A DNA stretch of 64,000 bases from CAZAQV01 sp964487255 (GTDB lineage: Bacteria; Myxococcota_A; Polyangia; Polyangiales; CAZAQV01). The position numbers and the translations under genes are program-made. Positions within the stretch are counted from its first letter, which is position 1. The number at the start of each line of letters is the position of its first letter. The notes under the pieces were generated by a model. It had not been told where the DNA came from. It was given only the letters and a program-made list of their open reading frames with translations, and made no database searches. Where the stretch lies: NCBI GenBank assembly GCA_964487255.1, contig CAZAQV010000001.1:258841-322840 (forward strand), in the 5' to 3' direction. Shown piece by piece: positions 35,401 to 44,399 of the stretch.

Positions 35401-36899
35401 TGCCGCACCCACGGGGTGAGGCCCTTGGTGGCGTGTGCTCGAACTTCCGAGACGACCACGCAAGCCTTGCGCAGGCCGACACGCGTTACGCGCCTGTCGA
35501 CTACCGCTTTTGCTCCGACGAGCGTGCGGCCGGTGGCGGTTTTTCCCCGGGGTCGATCGGCTGGTGTAATCGCTTTGACGAAGGTGAAACCTATCGCGAA
35601 ATCGTGCGCAACGTGGCCGAGGGCTACGAGCGAGATTACCTCTGGACCGCGTTTCGACGCTATCGACGCGGGTTCAGTATCGGCGGATACTACTCACGCT
35701 TGGTGTCTCGCCGGCTCATCTTGCTGCAAAACATTTACCAGAACTTGCTTTACCAATACGTGAGCGATGCGGACTTCCGAGACAATACCGGGGCATTTGG
35801 CTTTTACGACGAGTTTTTGGCGACTGCCGACATCATGAATTTCTACGCGCGCTTGCTCGCGCAGCCGCGGGTTGGCGAATACGTGTGGAGTGAACGCTTC
35901 GGTCGCTACGAGCGCAGAAGCCAAGACTTCGACTCACCCAACGCGCAGCTTTCGATGCCGATCGGGGCTGGCCGCTACATGTGGTCGGTCTATCAGCGCG
36001 GGCTCTCGGGCCTCAACCGTATCGAGCGCGTGGGCAATTACTACGATCGCATCGCGGCGCTTCAGCTTCTGACCAGTCGTGGCAGTCAGTTCACGCAGTG
36101 GAACTACAACCGTGACGTCGCGTTCTATACGAACTTCTACGACCTCTTCCCGCTGGAGATGCAGCAGCTCTTCAACGGGATGATTCGCGAAGCACCCGAA
36201 GAGTACATGCCGCGCGTTCGTTGCGCGGAAGGCAGCGAGTTCCCCGATTGCTTCGACCCGCAAATCTTGTATCTCAACTTTTATCGCGGCGACTGCACAG
36301 AGGGTTCGGAGACCTGTCGGCCCGCACCGGACGAGACGTACCAGGACGAGTTGGTCGTCAACGGTGGTTCGAACTACTTCGTGCAGTTCAACGCAGCCGC
36401 GCTCGGCCTGATCTACTTCCCCGTCTATTTCGATACGACCTTCCAGAACCAGCTCTTCATCTGTGTGGAGGGCCAGGGGCAGTGTCACCGGCCGCAGCCG
36501 TCCGCGGAGGAAGGGGTCGACTATGTTCGCTACTCGTCTGAGCGCTACGGACGAAATTTCCTTGCCTGGCAGGTTTCGCCAAGCCAGACGGTCGCCAACC
36601 AGCGTTCGATCGGCTTTGCGATGATCAAAGAAGCGTCCGATCTCGCCTTCATTTTGCAGATGATCGAAAAGATGCGCGACCCGAGCACCGGCGACCCCGA
36701 TCCGGGCCGTCTCGACGCGGACGAGCTGGCCAAACTCACCGACCCCGATGGCATTGGCTACGAGATCCCACCGGGTAGCGGTCAGCTTGATGACGACGAA
36801 GGCGAGTACGACAACCGGCTGCGCCGGCTTGAGTCGTTCTTCAACCAGCTTATGCAGCTACAGTCGAGAATCGGCATTCGCACGGGCTTCGTCCGATGA
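32457..36899 (+). CDS. Giant metzincin-type zinc metallopeptidase lipoprotein, copy 1
   Basis: 1480 residues. The leader VVLSLVLGSAC is a lipobox followed by SEQEP. An extended zincin motif HELGHGFGLRHD has the three Zn His at 806, 810 and 816 and the general base E807, followed by a Met-turn SSIMDY with M887, as in metzincins (DUF4953/EcxA-like proteins by recall). The N-terminal 600 residues are beta-rich with many Cys pairs (CQTDDPDAPCFCTEDP). A helical region around 1080-1300 is shared with the next gene (YTNFYDLFPLEMQQLFNGMI). It is predicted to act at the outer surface or periplasm on protein. The stop overlaps the start region of its paralogue (ATGA). Confidence 0.85.
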   Translation: MNKSRDILKSSIASHAVIVVLSLVLGSACSEQEPINRVGVNVVEKSIFTDSWYFGSTVIDVAYEGAALGTFNGDIASDLVGSGFTTIPRLRWVITEDMLFGYRDYQIIEGIDGEPKEVGDHTGHPVVAFAIQSHFDIRRAYNTVTGEERNVIVENNTDRRWFEREYMRVDWSTNRIAQYYGQTHQLYDAIGLLYDRQPASDFVQGNSQFPENWQPKFRYMSCDGPGDPSAECREEDRLHASDYDKGELYYMDFVTQELISPQDVIPGWNYCYFSSGPECAVVRAFTRSSFLKVSDSPSRHEAGRENFREYEPVNWTDTRFEKAGYFRNRQATYDRQTAADDVQWGATDFLNFNVNRHNLWQQWTDADGNPLPYAERKVRPIVWHTTPELPAHLVKPSFETVGSWNEVFMATVRSLRGQSVAGYPRVDCQTDDPDAPCFCTEDPNSGEILNPTCAGGYDPFETPEQAAARGVENPYDCHVAVPDGAEPNMADPEVAARLKDADFNGWYEAEFVGSECVTTLVVNSCNRATLAAHDEAVRAGEVEGELACQERGDIRYKFFSYVDQPGTPFLGVATLRADPVSGEIIFGDANIGGPALDGFRTFALQQYDLLNGNLTEDDLIYGEDVRAHFSDLGRVQLPAPPRINFNVALAGDAPADPGVLKEIDGRMSEIMERAEQLQGDEGRANTFVDRAAALAGSDIEARLFKNPELLIAAGIEKLPEGVDTETLLEEHGEELLDAVSPFRNDIHDVLDEQLRSDNLLSSANFMMPDAYEDATVQYFVNKHEDWPRARLEFALNRLLFAQTQKHELGHGFGLRHDFGASADIHNYYDDYYVIKDRFPLPDPADFDVDDQPGLSPDEQQTFERAYRERKELRELAGIDQWMLSSIMDYSANWYQRVQPGLGRYDRAAVALGYGDVAEVYDNEDSKALADITPANTDRIAAKYYHGGESCETDSDCPYATDGTNAAELLSSNMASGLTQRCLPHPRGEALGGVCSNFRDDHASLAQADTRYAPVDYRFCSDERAAGGGFSPGSIGWCNRFDEGETYREIVRNVAEGYERDYLWTAFRRYRRGFSIGGYYSRLVSRRLILLQNIYQNLLYQYVSDADFRDNTGAFGFYDEFLATADIMNFYARLLAQPRVGEYVWSERFGRYERRSQDFDSPNAQLSMPIGAGRYMWSVYQRGLSGLNRIERVGNYYDRIAALQLLTSRGSQFTQWNYNRDVAFYTNFYDLFPLEMQQLFNGMIREAPEEYMPRVRCAEGSEFPDCFDPQILYLNFYRGDCTEGSETCRPAPDETYQDELVVNGGSNYFVQFNAAALGLIYFPVYFDTTFQNQLFICVEGQGQCHRPQPSAEEGVDYVRYSSERYGRNFLAWQVSPSQTVANQRSIGFAMIKEASDLAFILQMIEKMRDPSTGDPDPGRLDADELAKLTDPDGIGYEIPPGSGQLDDDEGEYDNRLRRLESFFNQLMQLQSRIGIRTGFVR

Positions 36900-36905
36900 G
36901 GAGCG

Positions 36906-36973
36906 ATGCGATGAACAACGGCTACGCGACGAACAACAATCATCCGATGAACAACGGCTACGCGATGAACAAC
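36906..36973 (+). repeat. Short tandem repeat over the start of the second metallopeptidase gene
   Basis: GATGAACAACGGCTACGCGA occurs at 36910-36929 and again at 36946-36965, each followed by GAACAAC after one variable base; the period is 36 bases, or 12 codons. It places in-frame ATGs at 36911, 36947 and 36965. It adds a Met/Asn/Gly/Tyr repeat before the signal sequence, and may vary which start is used or how efficiently it is used. Confidence 0.7.
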
Positions 36974-39900
36974 ATGAAACACAACCGCACCTCCACACTG
37001 TTCGCACGATTTCTGCTCATGGGCAGTTTGCTGTTCGGCTTTTCCTGTAACGACCCGGGTGACGGTATCTCTCAGGTTCAAACCAACCTGGTTGCCAAGG
37101 ACATGTTTGAGGGAGAATGGTGGTTCTCACGAACGGCCATCGACGTCGACGGAGATGAGGCGATTGCATCGCTTTACGGTGTCTTTCAGGGGGCGATGGA
37201 TTGGTCGGACCGAGGCCTCGACAAGGGCCAGTCGCTCAGCATGGCCCGTATTCGTTGGGTCATCGATGAGGATTACCTCTACGCCTACCGCGCGTACGAA
37301 CTCATTCGCGGCGGCAACGACGAGGCGGCAGACGAGGACTACCTCGGTGAGCCGTTGGTTGCGTTTCCGATCGAGGCGCACGTCGATATCCGTAAGGACT
37401 ACAGCGCGATCACCGGCGAGGAGACCAATGTGGTGGTCGAAAACAGCTTCGACCGGCGCTGGTATGAACGCAACTTTATGCGTGTCGACTGGTCGACCAA
37501 TGCGATCGACAGCTATTATACCGGCGCGCAAGGGGGGCGGTTTACGACCGCGCCCTTACTTGTACAAGAAGGAGGCCCCGACCTTTTCCCCGACAGCTGG
37601 AAACCTCAGTTTGTCACGGTCGCCGAAGAGCGGGGCAAAGAGGGTTCGCCAGCATATCGCTGGGTCGACGAATGGTCCGAGGACCAGAACGACACCGTCC
37701 ACTACATGAGTTTCGTGACGCAGGAGTTCTTCCAGCCAGGCATCACCTGTCTGCAATCGAGCGTGGTGCCGTGTCAGACTGCAGCGCTTACGGCGCGAAG
37801 TTCGTTTCTGCGTGTCCCGCCGAATCACGAGTATGCGGTTGAAGTTCAGAACAACGACGAGTTCGACAAGTTCGGGCTTTTCCGCACCTACCAACGAACT
37901 TACGCGCGAGGAGGCAAGGACCGCGATACCCAGCGTGTTCATTGCTTCGACGACGGCGACTGCGGTGTCGGTGGCAATTGCGACAACGACCAGCACATTT
38001 GTGTGGGTGGCCTGACCGAAGACTATGGAGAGACCGACTTCTTGGCGCACTACCGGCCGCGTCACGACTTCTTCAAGGCATCTTTCGACGGACGCGAGTG
38101 TGTTGCGGACTGGGAGTGCGACAATCGCTACGGTCACGAGCGCGAAGACGGCATCGACGGCTCTGGGCCTCCGGTGGACCGTTCGGGCTCTGTTTGTGAC
38201 GTTAGCGCCAAGCAGTGCACGATCCCGATGAAGGATCGCGAGACACAGACCGTCGCCTATCACCTCAACCCCGGCTATCCCAAGCACCTGGTCAAGGCCG
38301 CGTTCGAGACCGCTGGCGAGTGGAACGAGTCATTCATGCGCGGCATGCGTAGCCTCAAGGGCCAGAACGTCCCTTCGCGCTTCAATCGTTCGGCCATCAG
38401 CTGTCAAAACGACGACCCAACCGCCTACTGTTTTTGCGGTTCGCCCGAGGAGGACGGTGGCAGTTGCGCGTGGAAATACAACCCGTTCACCACCCCGGAG
38501 CAGCGCGAAGCGCAAGCCGGCGACCCGAACGATCCGAACTACGCCGCGCCCTATGACTGCTACGTCAAACAACCTGACGGCTGGGCGGAGCCTGCGCGCC
38601 CGCAGAGCTACGACGAGTATCCGGACGACGGCACGCCGTACCAATACGAGTTTGTAGGCGAAGAGTGCCTCTTCGTCTTGCACGCCAACAGTTGCGACAA
38701 GGACCCTACGCAAGCGTGCGAAGAGCTCGGAGATATCCGATTTCAGTTTTTCAATTACATCGAGCACGGCAACGTCCGTTTCGGCGGGGTTTCCATCCCC
38801 AAGGTCGATCCGACGACCGGCGAGCTGATCACGGCGAACGCCAACATGGCTGGCACCTCGGTTGAGTCGGTCGGCTCGCGCGCCGTCAACTGGTTTCCTG
38901 TCTTGCGATGTCAGGGGCCGGAAGGCTGCGCCGAGGGAGAAGAAGGGGCTGATGAGGCGTACTTTCAGGGCGAGGCTCTGCGCGACTATCAAGAGGCGCG
39001 TGGACGCGTCGAGCACCCCATCGCAGTCGCGGCCGCGGGCGAAGACGGGTACACCCCAGCGGGGGAGGAACGCCCAGGTCTGCGCGCCGATGCACTTGAG
39101 GAAATTAACGAACGTGCCGATCAGATGGCCGAGTACGCGAGCCACCTTCACGGGACAGAGGGGCAGACCAACATCTTGCAGGAGCGCTTGCAGAACCTTC
39201 GAGGCACACCGGCAGAGAAGCGTTTGATGGACATCATGGGCGACGACCTGATGTTTGCGAAGCTCGACGTCGAGCGCATCGATGGCAACCTTGAGCCACA
39301 TGATGAGCAAGTCATGGACGAGGTATCTCCGTTCCGTCAGAGTGGACTGGACCTTCGTTCTGAGGAGGACAAGCTGTGGGACGAGCTTGAGCAGCTCAAC
39401 TTCGACCCGCCTGTCGACATTCCCCAGCGCTCACGCTTCTGGGAATACTATGCCGAGGCGTTCCGTGGGCGACCCGCCGGCGAAGCGAGCATCCGCATGC
39501 AGCAAGAGATTCTGCGAGCGGTCATGCTGCATGAACTCGGACATAGCGTCGGTCTTCGCCATAATTTCGGTGGCAGCGTCGACCGTAACAACTACCTCGA
39601 CGGGTATTTCAATGTCGTGTTTGATCAGGACGGAGACACGTCTCGCGGAGTCAATGCACTGCCGCGCTATTTCGATTACGACCGCACGTCTCGCGGCGGC
39701 AACAGCGACGGACGCGTGCTCGGTGAGGAGATCACCAACTACACCGAGGACCTGCGCGAGGTTCGCAACCGACGCGCTCAAGAAGGTATCGGCTTGACCA
39801 TGACCGCTTCGATCATGGACTACAATGGCGACCTTTCGGACCAAACGGGTCTTGGGCGCTATGACACGGCGGCGGCGCTTTGGAACCACTTCAATCTGAT

Positions 39901-41551
39901 CGAGGCCTACCGAGGAGACCCCTACCATGAGTCGGACGACAGCGTGGACGGCATCGAGCGCCCGGATATTACGCCACGCGTCTTTTGGCAGTACTACCCG
40001 GGCGGTGGCACCTGTACGGAGGACAGCCAGTGTCCGTATTCCGCAGGCTCGGTGCTTTCGAATGGCCAAGCGATTCACCAACGCTGCGTGCAAAACCCGC
40101 GTCAGACAACAGGCACCATCACGTGTCGCGGACAAGACGACTGTGTGTGCTCGAGCTTCGAGCAGGACCTCGAGGCGTACGTCGACGGCGGCGCGTTCCG
40201 CGATCCGGTTTCGAACGCCGAGTTCTTCCCCGTTGAGTACTTGTTCTGCACCGATCGCCGCGCCGGCGATATTTCGTGGTGCTCGCGCTTCGACGCGGGA
40301 GAGTCGTTTCAAGAGATCGTCGATCACCATCGACGCAACTGGGAGGAAGCGTACCCGCGCGCGTACTATCGCCGCTTCCGACGCGGAGGCGCCAGCAAGG
40401 CGGTCTCAGTTCGTGCGATGGTTGATGCGGTCAAGATCTTCCAGCACTTCTACTTCCGTTATTTCTACGAGCCAGACTTTCGCGCAAACGACGGCGCGCT
40501 GGGCATCAACGACCAGTTCTACGCTTCACTCGACGCGATGAACTGGTTGATCGAGATGAGCCAACTGCCACGCTCGGGCTCCTACCAATACGACGTCGAC
40601 GACAACACCTACCGCTTCCTGGGGCCGGACATGGAAATGGCCAATGCGTCGACGTCGGTGCCGATCGGAACGGGGTACCCGATGTATTCGAAGTTCCAAG
40701 AAGGGTATTTCGGCTTCTATCGCTTGGAGCGCGCGGGCGTACTTCTGGACAAGTACTTTGCGCTCCTCGCGCTTACGCTTCGCAACTGGAACACGGGACT
40801 GGCGGCGGATGAGCGCTTCTTCATCAACTTCTACGATTTGTGGCCGGTGGAGATGACCGAGTTCTTCACGGGGATGATCCTCAAAGATCCGAGGTGGTAT
40901 GCCCCGCGCATGGTCTTCGACGACGCTTCGAATCCGGTCGTGCACAACTTGCCTTGGTACCGCGCAGCTGGGTCGTGTGATGACATCAACGACGACCCAA
41001 TCCCGTGTCGCGGCCCGCAGTTTGAGGAAGAGACCTCGCCCGTCATCGACGATACGAGCAACGAGATCCTTCGTGACTTTGCCACGATTTTCGCGTCCGC
41101 ATTCTTCCCCGTCTACTACGACACTTCATTCGAGCAACGCCTTGCGGTGTTCAAACGAGGCAGTGGCGACGGCTGGGACATCCCGGACGTTCAGCCCGAC
41201 GGCGACCCAACCTGTGCGTACGGAACCGAGACGATCGACCCCGATCACGTCACCGGCTGCGCAGACCCTGACTACGTTGTGTTCTCATCGGACCGCTTCC
41301 GTTCGCAGTACATCGCGGTCAAAGTTCGTTCGCGGCGCACCTACAACCTTGAAGAGGAACAGGTCTCGTATCAGCTGCTCAAAGCGATGGTCGATCGCCA
41401 AAGGCGCTTGAGCACCTTGCAAGCCCTCGCTGCGCCAACCGAAGCGGAGCAAGAGGAGATGGCCGAGCTCGAAAAGCGGCTCAATCAAGACAACTCCTTT
41501 CTCGAGTTCTTCATCGAGATCCAGCGTTCGCTCGGCATCTTCAACTTCTAG
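36911..41551 (+). CDS. Giant metzincin-type zinc metallopeptidase lipoprotein, copy 2
   Basis: 1546 residues from the ATG at 36911, chosen because GAGGAG lies seven bases upstream; an ATG at 36896 overlaps the previous stop, and one at 36974 would give a more normal signal sequence (MKHNRTSTLFARFLLMGSLLFGFSC, lipobox GFSC). The zinc motif is HELGHSVGLRHN with His at 874, 878 and 884, and the Met-turn is SIMDY with M969. Overall order matches copy 1 (RRWYERNFMRVDWSTNAI versus RRWFEREYMRVDWSTNRI; FYDLWPVEMTEFFTGMI). The two are diverged tandem duplicates, probably translated together, and may form a pair or differ in substrate. Confidence 0.85.
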   Translation: MNNGYATNNNHPMNNGYAMNNMKHNRTSTLFARFLLMGSLLFGFSCNDPGDGISQVQTNLVAKDMFEGEWWFSRTAIDVDGDEAIASLYGVFQGAMDWSDRGLDKGQSLSMARIRWVIDEDYLYAYRAYELIRGGNDEAADEDYLGEPLVAFPIEAHVDIRKDYSAITGEETNVVVENSFDRRWYERNFMRVDWSTNAIDSYYTGAQGGRFTTAPLLVQEGGPDLFPDSWKPQFVTVAEERGKEGSPAYRWVDEWSEDQNDTVHYMSFVTQEFFQPGITCLQSSVVPCQTAALTARSSFLRVPPNHEYAVEVQNNDEFDKFGLFRTYQRTYARGGKDRDTQRVHCFDDGDCGVGGNCDNDQHICVGGLTEDYGETDFLAHYRPRHDFFKASFDGRECVADWECDNRYGHEREDGIDGSGPPVDRSGSVCDVSAKQCTIPMKDRETQTVAYHLNPGYPKHLVKAAFETAGEWNESFMRGMRSLKGQNVPSRFNRSAISCQNDDPTAYCFCGSPEEDGGSCAWKYNPFTTPEQREAQAGDPNDPNYAAPYDCYVKQPDGWAEPARPQSYDEYPDDGTPYQYEFVGEECLFVLHANSCDKDPTQACEELGDIRFQFFNYIEHGNVRFGGVSIPKVDPTTGELITANANMAGTSVESVGSRAVNWFPVLRCQGPEGCAEGEEGADEAYFQGEALRDYQEARGRVEHPIAVAAAGEDGYTPAGEERPGLRADALEEINERADQMAEYASHLHGTEGQTNILQERLQNLRGTPAEKRLMDIMGDDLMFAKLDVERIDGNLEPHDEQVMDEVSPFRQSGLDLRSEEDKLWDELEQLNFDPPVDIPQRSRFWEYYAEAFRGRPAGEASIRMQQEILRAVMLHELGHSVGLRHNFGGSVDRNNYLDGYFNVVFDQDGDTSRGVNALPRYFDYDRTSRGGNSDGRVLGEEITNYTEDLREVRNRRAQEGIGLTMTASIMDYNGDLSDQTGLGRYDTAAALWNHFNLIEAYRGDPYHESDDSVDGIERPDITPRVFWQYYPGGGTCTEDSQCPYSAGSVLSNGQAIHQRCVQNPRQTTGTITCRGQDDCVCSSFEQDLEAYVDGGAFRDPVSNAEFFPVEYLFCTDRRAGDISWCSRFDAGESFQEIVDHHRRNWEEAYPRAYYRRFRRGGASKAVSVRAMVDAVKIFQHFYFRYFYEPDFRANDGALGINDQFYASLDAMNWLIEMSQLPRSGSYQYDVDDNTYRFLGPDMEMANASTSVPIGTGYPMYSKFQEGYFGFYRLERAGVLLDKYFALLALTLRNWNTGLAADERFFINFYDLWPVEMTEFFTGMILKDPRWYAPRMVFDDASNPVVHNLPWYRAAGSCDDINDDPIPCRGPQFEEETSPVIDDTSNEILRDFATIFASAFFPVYYDTSFEQRLAVFKRGSGDGWDIPDVQPDGDPTCAYGTETIDPDHVTGCADPDYVVFSSDRFRSQYIAVKVRSRRTYNLEEEQVSYQLLKAMVDRQRRLSTLQALAAPTEAEQEEMAELEKRLNQDNSFLEFFIEIQRSLGIFNF

Positions 41552-41589
41552 ATGTGCACGACAATGCCGCAGTGCGCCTAGCCGGCTCG

Positions 41590-42120
41590 TCAGGGCTCGT
41601 CGATGGACGGGCAGTGCATCGCATAGACCGTGCCGGCGATCGTCCCGCCAGGGAAGGCGACATCGATTGCGGCCCAGAAGGTGTTGTTGGTGTACTCCAG
41701 GACCTCGATACTACCCGAATCGGAACGCAGGAGTGGCTCTTCGGTGAGGGCGCCTTCAAAGTCGAAGAGTACCGCCGAGAGCTCGTGCGCGCCGAGGGTG
41801 GTAGGGACTGTCCCCATGGTGAGTGTTCGTCCGGGTGAGACGTCCTGTTGGACTGTGCAGTCCGCACCCGGGGCATCCCCGTGGGCTTCGATATGCAGTG
41901 TGCCGTCCTTGTTCTTCCCGAAGACCCCAAGATCGAACGTTCGAAGGTCTGTAAAAGATGCGACTAAAGAGGTGTGTCTCTGGTTTCCTCCGGAGTCCGC
42001 GTCGAGCGATCCATCGAACGAGCTATCCGTGGCGGCGTCGAGGGCTGGTGCGGACGCTGATTCTTTCGCGCAGGCCGAGCTGCACAGCATGGCAAAGCAA
42101 ATCAAACGCTCCCACCGCAT
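41590..42120 (-). CDS. Small lipoprotein of unknown function
   Basis: 176 residues from the ATG at 42120. The leader MRWERLICFAMLCSSAC is a lipobox, then an Asp/Ser/Ala linker (ESASAPALDAATDSSFDGSLDADSGG). The mature part is beta-rich (HTSLVASFTDLRTFDLGVF, LSAVLFDFEGALTEE) with two Cys (GADCTVQQ, MHCPSIDEP) that could bond. It is not related by eye to the six-member family at 50-56 kb. It is convergent with the metallopeptidase gene (about 40 bases between) and follows the VanY-type gene on the same strand. Confidence 0.75.
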   Translation of the reverse strand: MRWERLICFAMLCSSACAKESASAPALDAATDSSFDGSLDADSGGNQRHTSLVASFTDLRTFDLGVFGKNKDGTLHIEAHGDAPGADCTVQQDVSPGRTLTMGTVPTTLGAHELSAVLFDFEGALTEEPLLRSDSGSIEVLEYTNNTFWAAIDVAFPGGTIAGTVYAMHCPSIDEP

Positions 42121-42168
42121 GCGACCGGTATTCTGTCTGCGGGGAAACTTGTCAAACACTTCTACGGT

Positions 42169-44280
42169 CTAGGGCTGATACTCCCAGTGCCAGGGCTCGC
42201 CAGCGACGGTCTCGAAAAAGCCGAACTCGTGTGCATGAGCAGCCAACCATTGATATTGGGCGCTGCCACGGTCGCTTGAGTTCAGGTCGAGCGCATGACC
42301 GCTTTGGTGGTTGCTGTACCCGGGGCGCGCAGCGAGGTTCCCGTTGTTGCAGCTCCCGGTTTGATAGCAATTGTAGAGATACTGCTGCTCTTCGTGGCTT
42401 CGGTGTCCGCTGACGACCTCAAGCCCCACGCCAGCAGATTGTGCGGCCGTGGCCATTTGCCGGTACGCTCTGGCCGTGTCCACCTCGACCGGTTTTCCTC
42501 CGATGTCGACGACGCGAATGGTGTATCGACGGCCGTCGTCGTAGGCCACCACTTCGCGTGATACAGCGGGCTGGCTGGAGAAGAACTCAGGGTCGGCAAC
42601 CTTGCCTAGCGCATCGCGGGGTTGGAGCGGCCGGTAGTTGTCTGCGAGAGTCGTCCCGATTTGGTTGAGGGAGGCGACTCGATCGCGAAGGACCACATCG
42701 CTTTCGCTGAGCTGGTTGAGTTTCTGTGTGAGGGAGCGAATCTGCTCGGCGCGATGGCTGTACTCGCGCCATTGCTCGCTATTGAGGCCGTTAAGCGTAC
42801 CGTGGGCATGCTGCGCCTCATGGGCTGTGAGCAGGGCATTGTATTCCTGTTTGTGACGCACATATTCGTCACGAAGGCGCTTGCGGGAGTCAATGAGGCT
42901 CTGCGCTTCGCGTTGCGTACGACGACCCAATCCCGAAAACGAGATCGAGGTCGATGAGAGGCCGTCTTCGAGTCGATCGATGTTGTCGCGGATGGCCTCC
43001 TGATGTTTGTTGAGCGCATGTTGTACGCTCTTGTCGTGCAGATCGGTTCCAACCATTGCAAGGAGCAGCTCCTCCGGCGACAAGTCGGGTTCCCCACCAC
43101 CAAGATACAGCTTGCGGATGTCCGCCAGGGCGCCCTCGGCGTGCTCGGGGCCCATGCTTCTGAGAAGCTCCATTGGGTCGAGCCCAGCCTCTTCGTTTGT
43201 TTCGTCCCAAGTCAGCCGCGCGTGCTCAAGCGTGAGCATGACCTCCAGCGTTTCGAGTTCCTCCAGCCGCGCGCTTAGTGTCTCGTGGTAGTCACCAAGA
43301 TCTGCTCCGAGGCTTGCCTCGAGCGCATCCATGGCTTCGAGTTGTTTGCGCAACTTGTCCGCGTCCGCGGCATAGCGATCAAGCTTCGTTTGCAGATCTT
43401 TGGCTGTAGGCCTGTTGAGGAGGCCCTCCTCCTGGAGCTGGCGAAGCTTCATGAGAGACAGAGTGTCGTGGTCATCACCAGCGAAGATCGGACCGAAATA
43501 TGAGTTTTCCGCTGAGAAGGCGTCGCCCTCGTCCCAGGCTCCGTTGTGATTTGGTTGGATCAACGCGAATGGAGACCCACCCCATTGGCCCGGAAGAAGT
43601 TCGAGCAAGGTCTCGAGTGGGCCAGGAAGGAGAATGAAGTCTTCCAGCAGAGACGAAACCGCGTCTCCGTGGTTCCAGGCTGCGACGGGTTTCTCACCCA
43701 GCGGACGCGAAGCCCACGCCTGGCGGTCGAGCTCGTTGAGCCGCGCGTTGCGTTCGGCAGCCTCCAGTCGAGAGAACGGGGCGCGAACCTCGTGAGCGAG
43801 GCGACCGGGAAACTCAACTGTGAAGGAGGAATTTCGCTGCTGGTAGGACATGCTCAGCGAAGCGCTTTGCTCCGAGAGCCGCTCATCGAAGCCCGTGGCA
43901 CGGTCGACCAGTTCCCTTGCCGTCTCGCGCGCTACTGCCGCGACGCTGGAAGCGAACGAAGAAAACGAATCGGCTGGCTCGGGCGTTTTGGGGGACGCGC
44001 CATTAACGGCCGCGATGCCAGCTGCTACGGGATCCGCCGGTGTTGTGTGGTTTGCAGCCGCGTAACGATTGCCGACCGCGACGCTTGAAGGAGTGGGGTG
44101 CGTGGATGACGTCTTGTCTGCGAGGCCCGCGTGGACCGCATCGCCGAGGTTGCTGAGCGCGCCGACGACGACAAGGCCCGCGAGGATCGGCACGAGATAG
44201 CTCCCCGTAATGGAACCACCTTCGCTGCGAAACAGGACTGAACGCGTGGACACACGAAAAGAAGAAGGCTCACGGCACAT
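42169..44280 (-). CDS. Pilin-like N-terminus, coiled coil and C-terminal VanY-type D,D-peptidase
   Basis: 703 residues from the ATG at 44280. The N-terminus SEGGSITGSYLVPILAGLVVVGALSNLGDA has one hydrophobic helix like Flp pilins. Residues about 245-560 are long charged helices (LETLEVMLTLEHARLTWDETN) that should form coiled coils. The last 120 residues are a VanY/D-alanyl-D-alanine carboxypeptidase domain: SGHRSHEEQQYLY, PGYSNHQSGHALDL (two Zn ligands) and EPWHWEY (third ligand). It probably trims peptidoglycan crosslinks from a membrane-tethered, rod-like position. The combination is unusual. The gene precedes the 41590 lipoprotein on the same strand. Confidence 0.82.
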   Translation of the reverse strand: MCREPSSFRVSTRSVLFRSEGGSITGSYLVPILAGLVVVGALSNLGDAVHAGLADKTSSTHPTPSSVAVGNRYAAANHTTPADPVAAGIAAVNGASPKTPEPADSFSSFASSVAAVARETARELVDRATGFDERLSEQSASLSMSYQQRNSSFTVEFPGRLAHEVRAPFSRLEAAERNARLNELDRQAWASRPLGEKPVAAWNHGDAVSSLLEDFILLPGPLETLLELLPGQWGGSPFALIQPNHNGAWDEGDAFSAENSYFGPIFAGDDHDTLSLMKLRQLQEEGLLNRPTAKDLQTKLDRYAADADKLRKQLEAMDALEASLGADLGDYHETLSARLEELETLEVMLTLEHARLTWDETNEEAGLDPMELLRSMGPEHAEGALADIRKLYLGGGEPDLSPEELLLAMVGTDLHDKSVQHALNKHQEAIRDNIDRLEDGLSSTSISFSGLGRRTQREAQSLIDSRKRLRDEYVRHKQEYNALLTAHEAQHAHGTLNGLNSEQWREYSHRAEQIRSLTQKLNQLSESDVVLRDRVASLNQIGTTLADNYRPLQPRDALGKVADPEFFSSQPAVSREVVAYDDGRRYTIRVVDIGGKPVEVDTARAYRQMATAAQSAGVGLEVVSGHRSHEEQQYLYNCYQTGSCNNGNLAARPGYSNHQSGHALDLNSSDRGSAQYQWLAAHAHEFGFFETVAGEPWHWEYQP

Positions 44281-44382
44281 CGTGTGCGATTGATGCACAG
44301 AACGTACCAGGTCACAAAGGCAAAAATGATGAAATCTTTTGGGCACGTCGGATGGGTGTCGGGGTCCTCATTCGCCACCAAC

Positions 44383-44399
44383 GGAGCCGAGGAGGCTCC
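44383..44399 (-). terminator. Possible terminator hairpin after aroE
   Basis: GGAGCC at 44383-44388 pairs with GGCTCC at 44394-44399 around a 5-base loop, about 75 bases past the aroE stop in the leftward direction. No T-run is evident, so the role is uncertain. Confidence 0.35.

Noticed and set aside
36974..36976. ATG at 36974 as start of metallopeptidase copy 2
   Set aside because: It gives a cleaner signal sequence but lacks a ribosome site; kept as an alternative to 36911.
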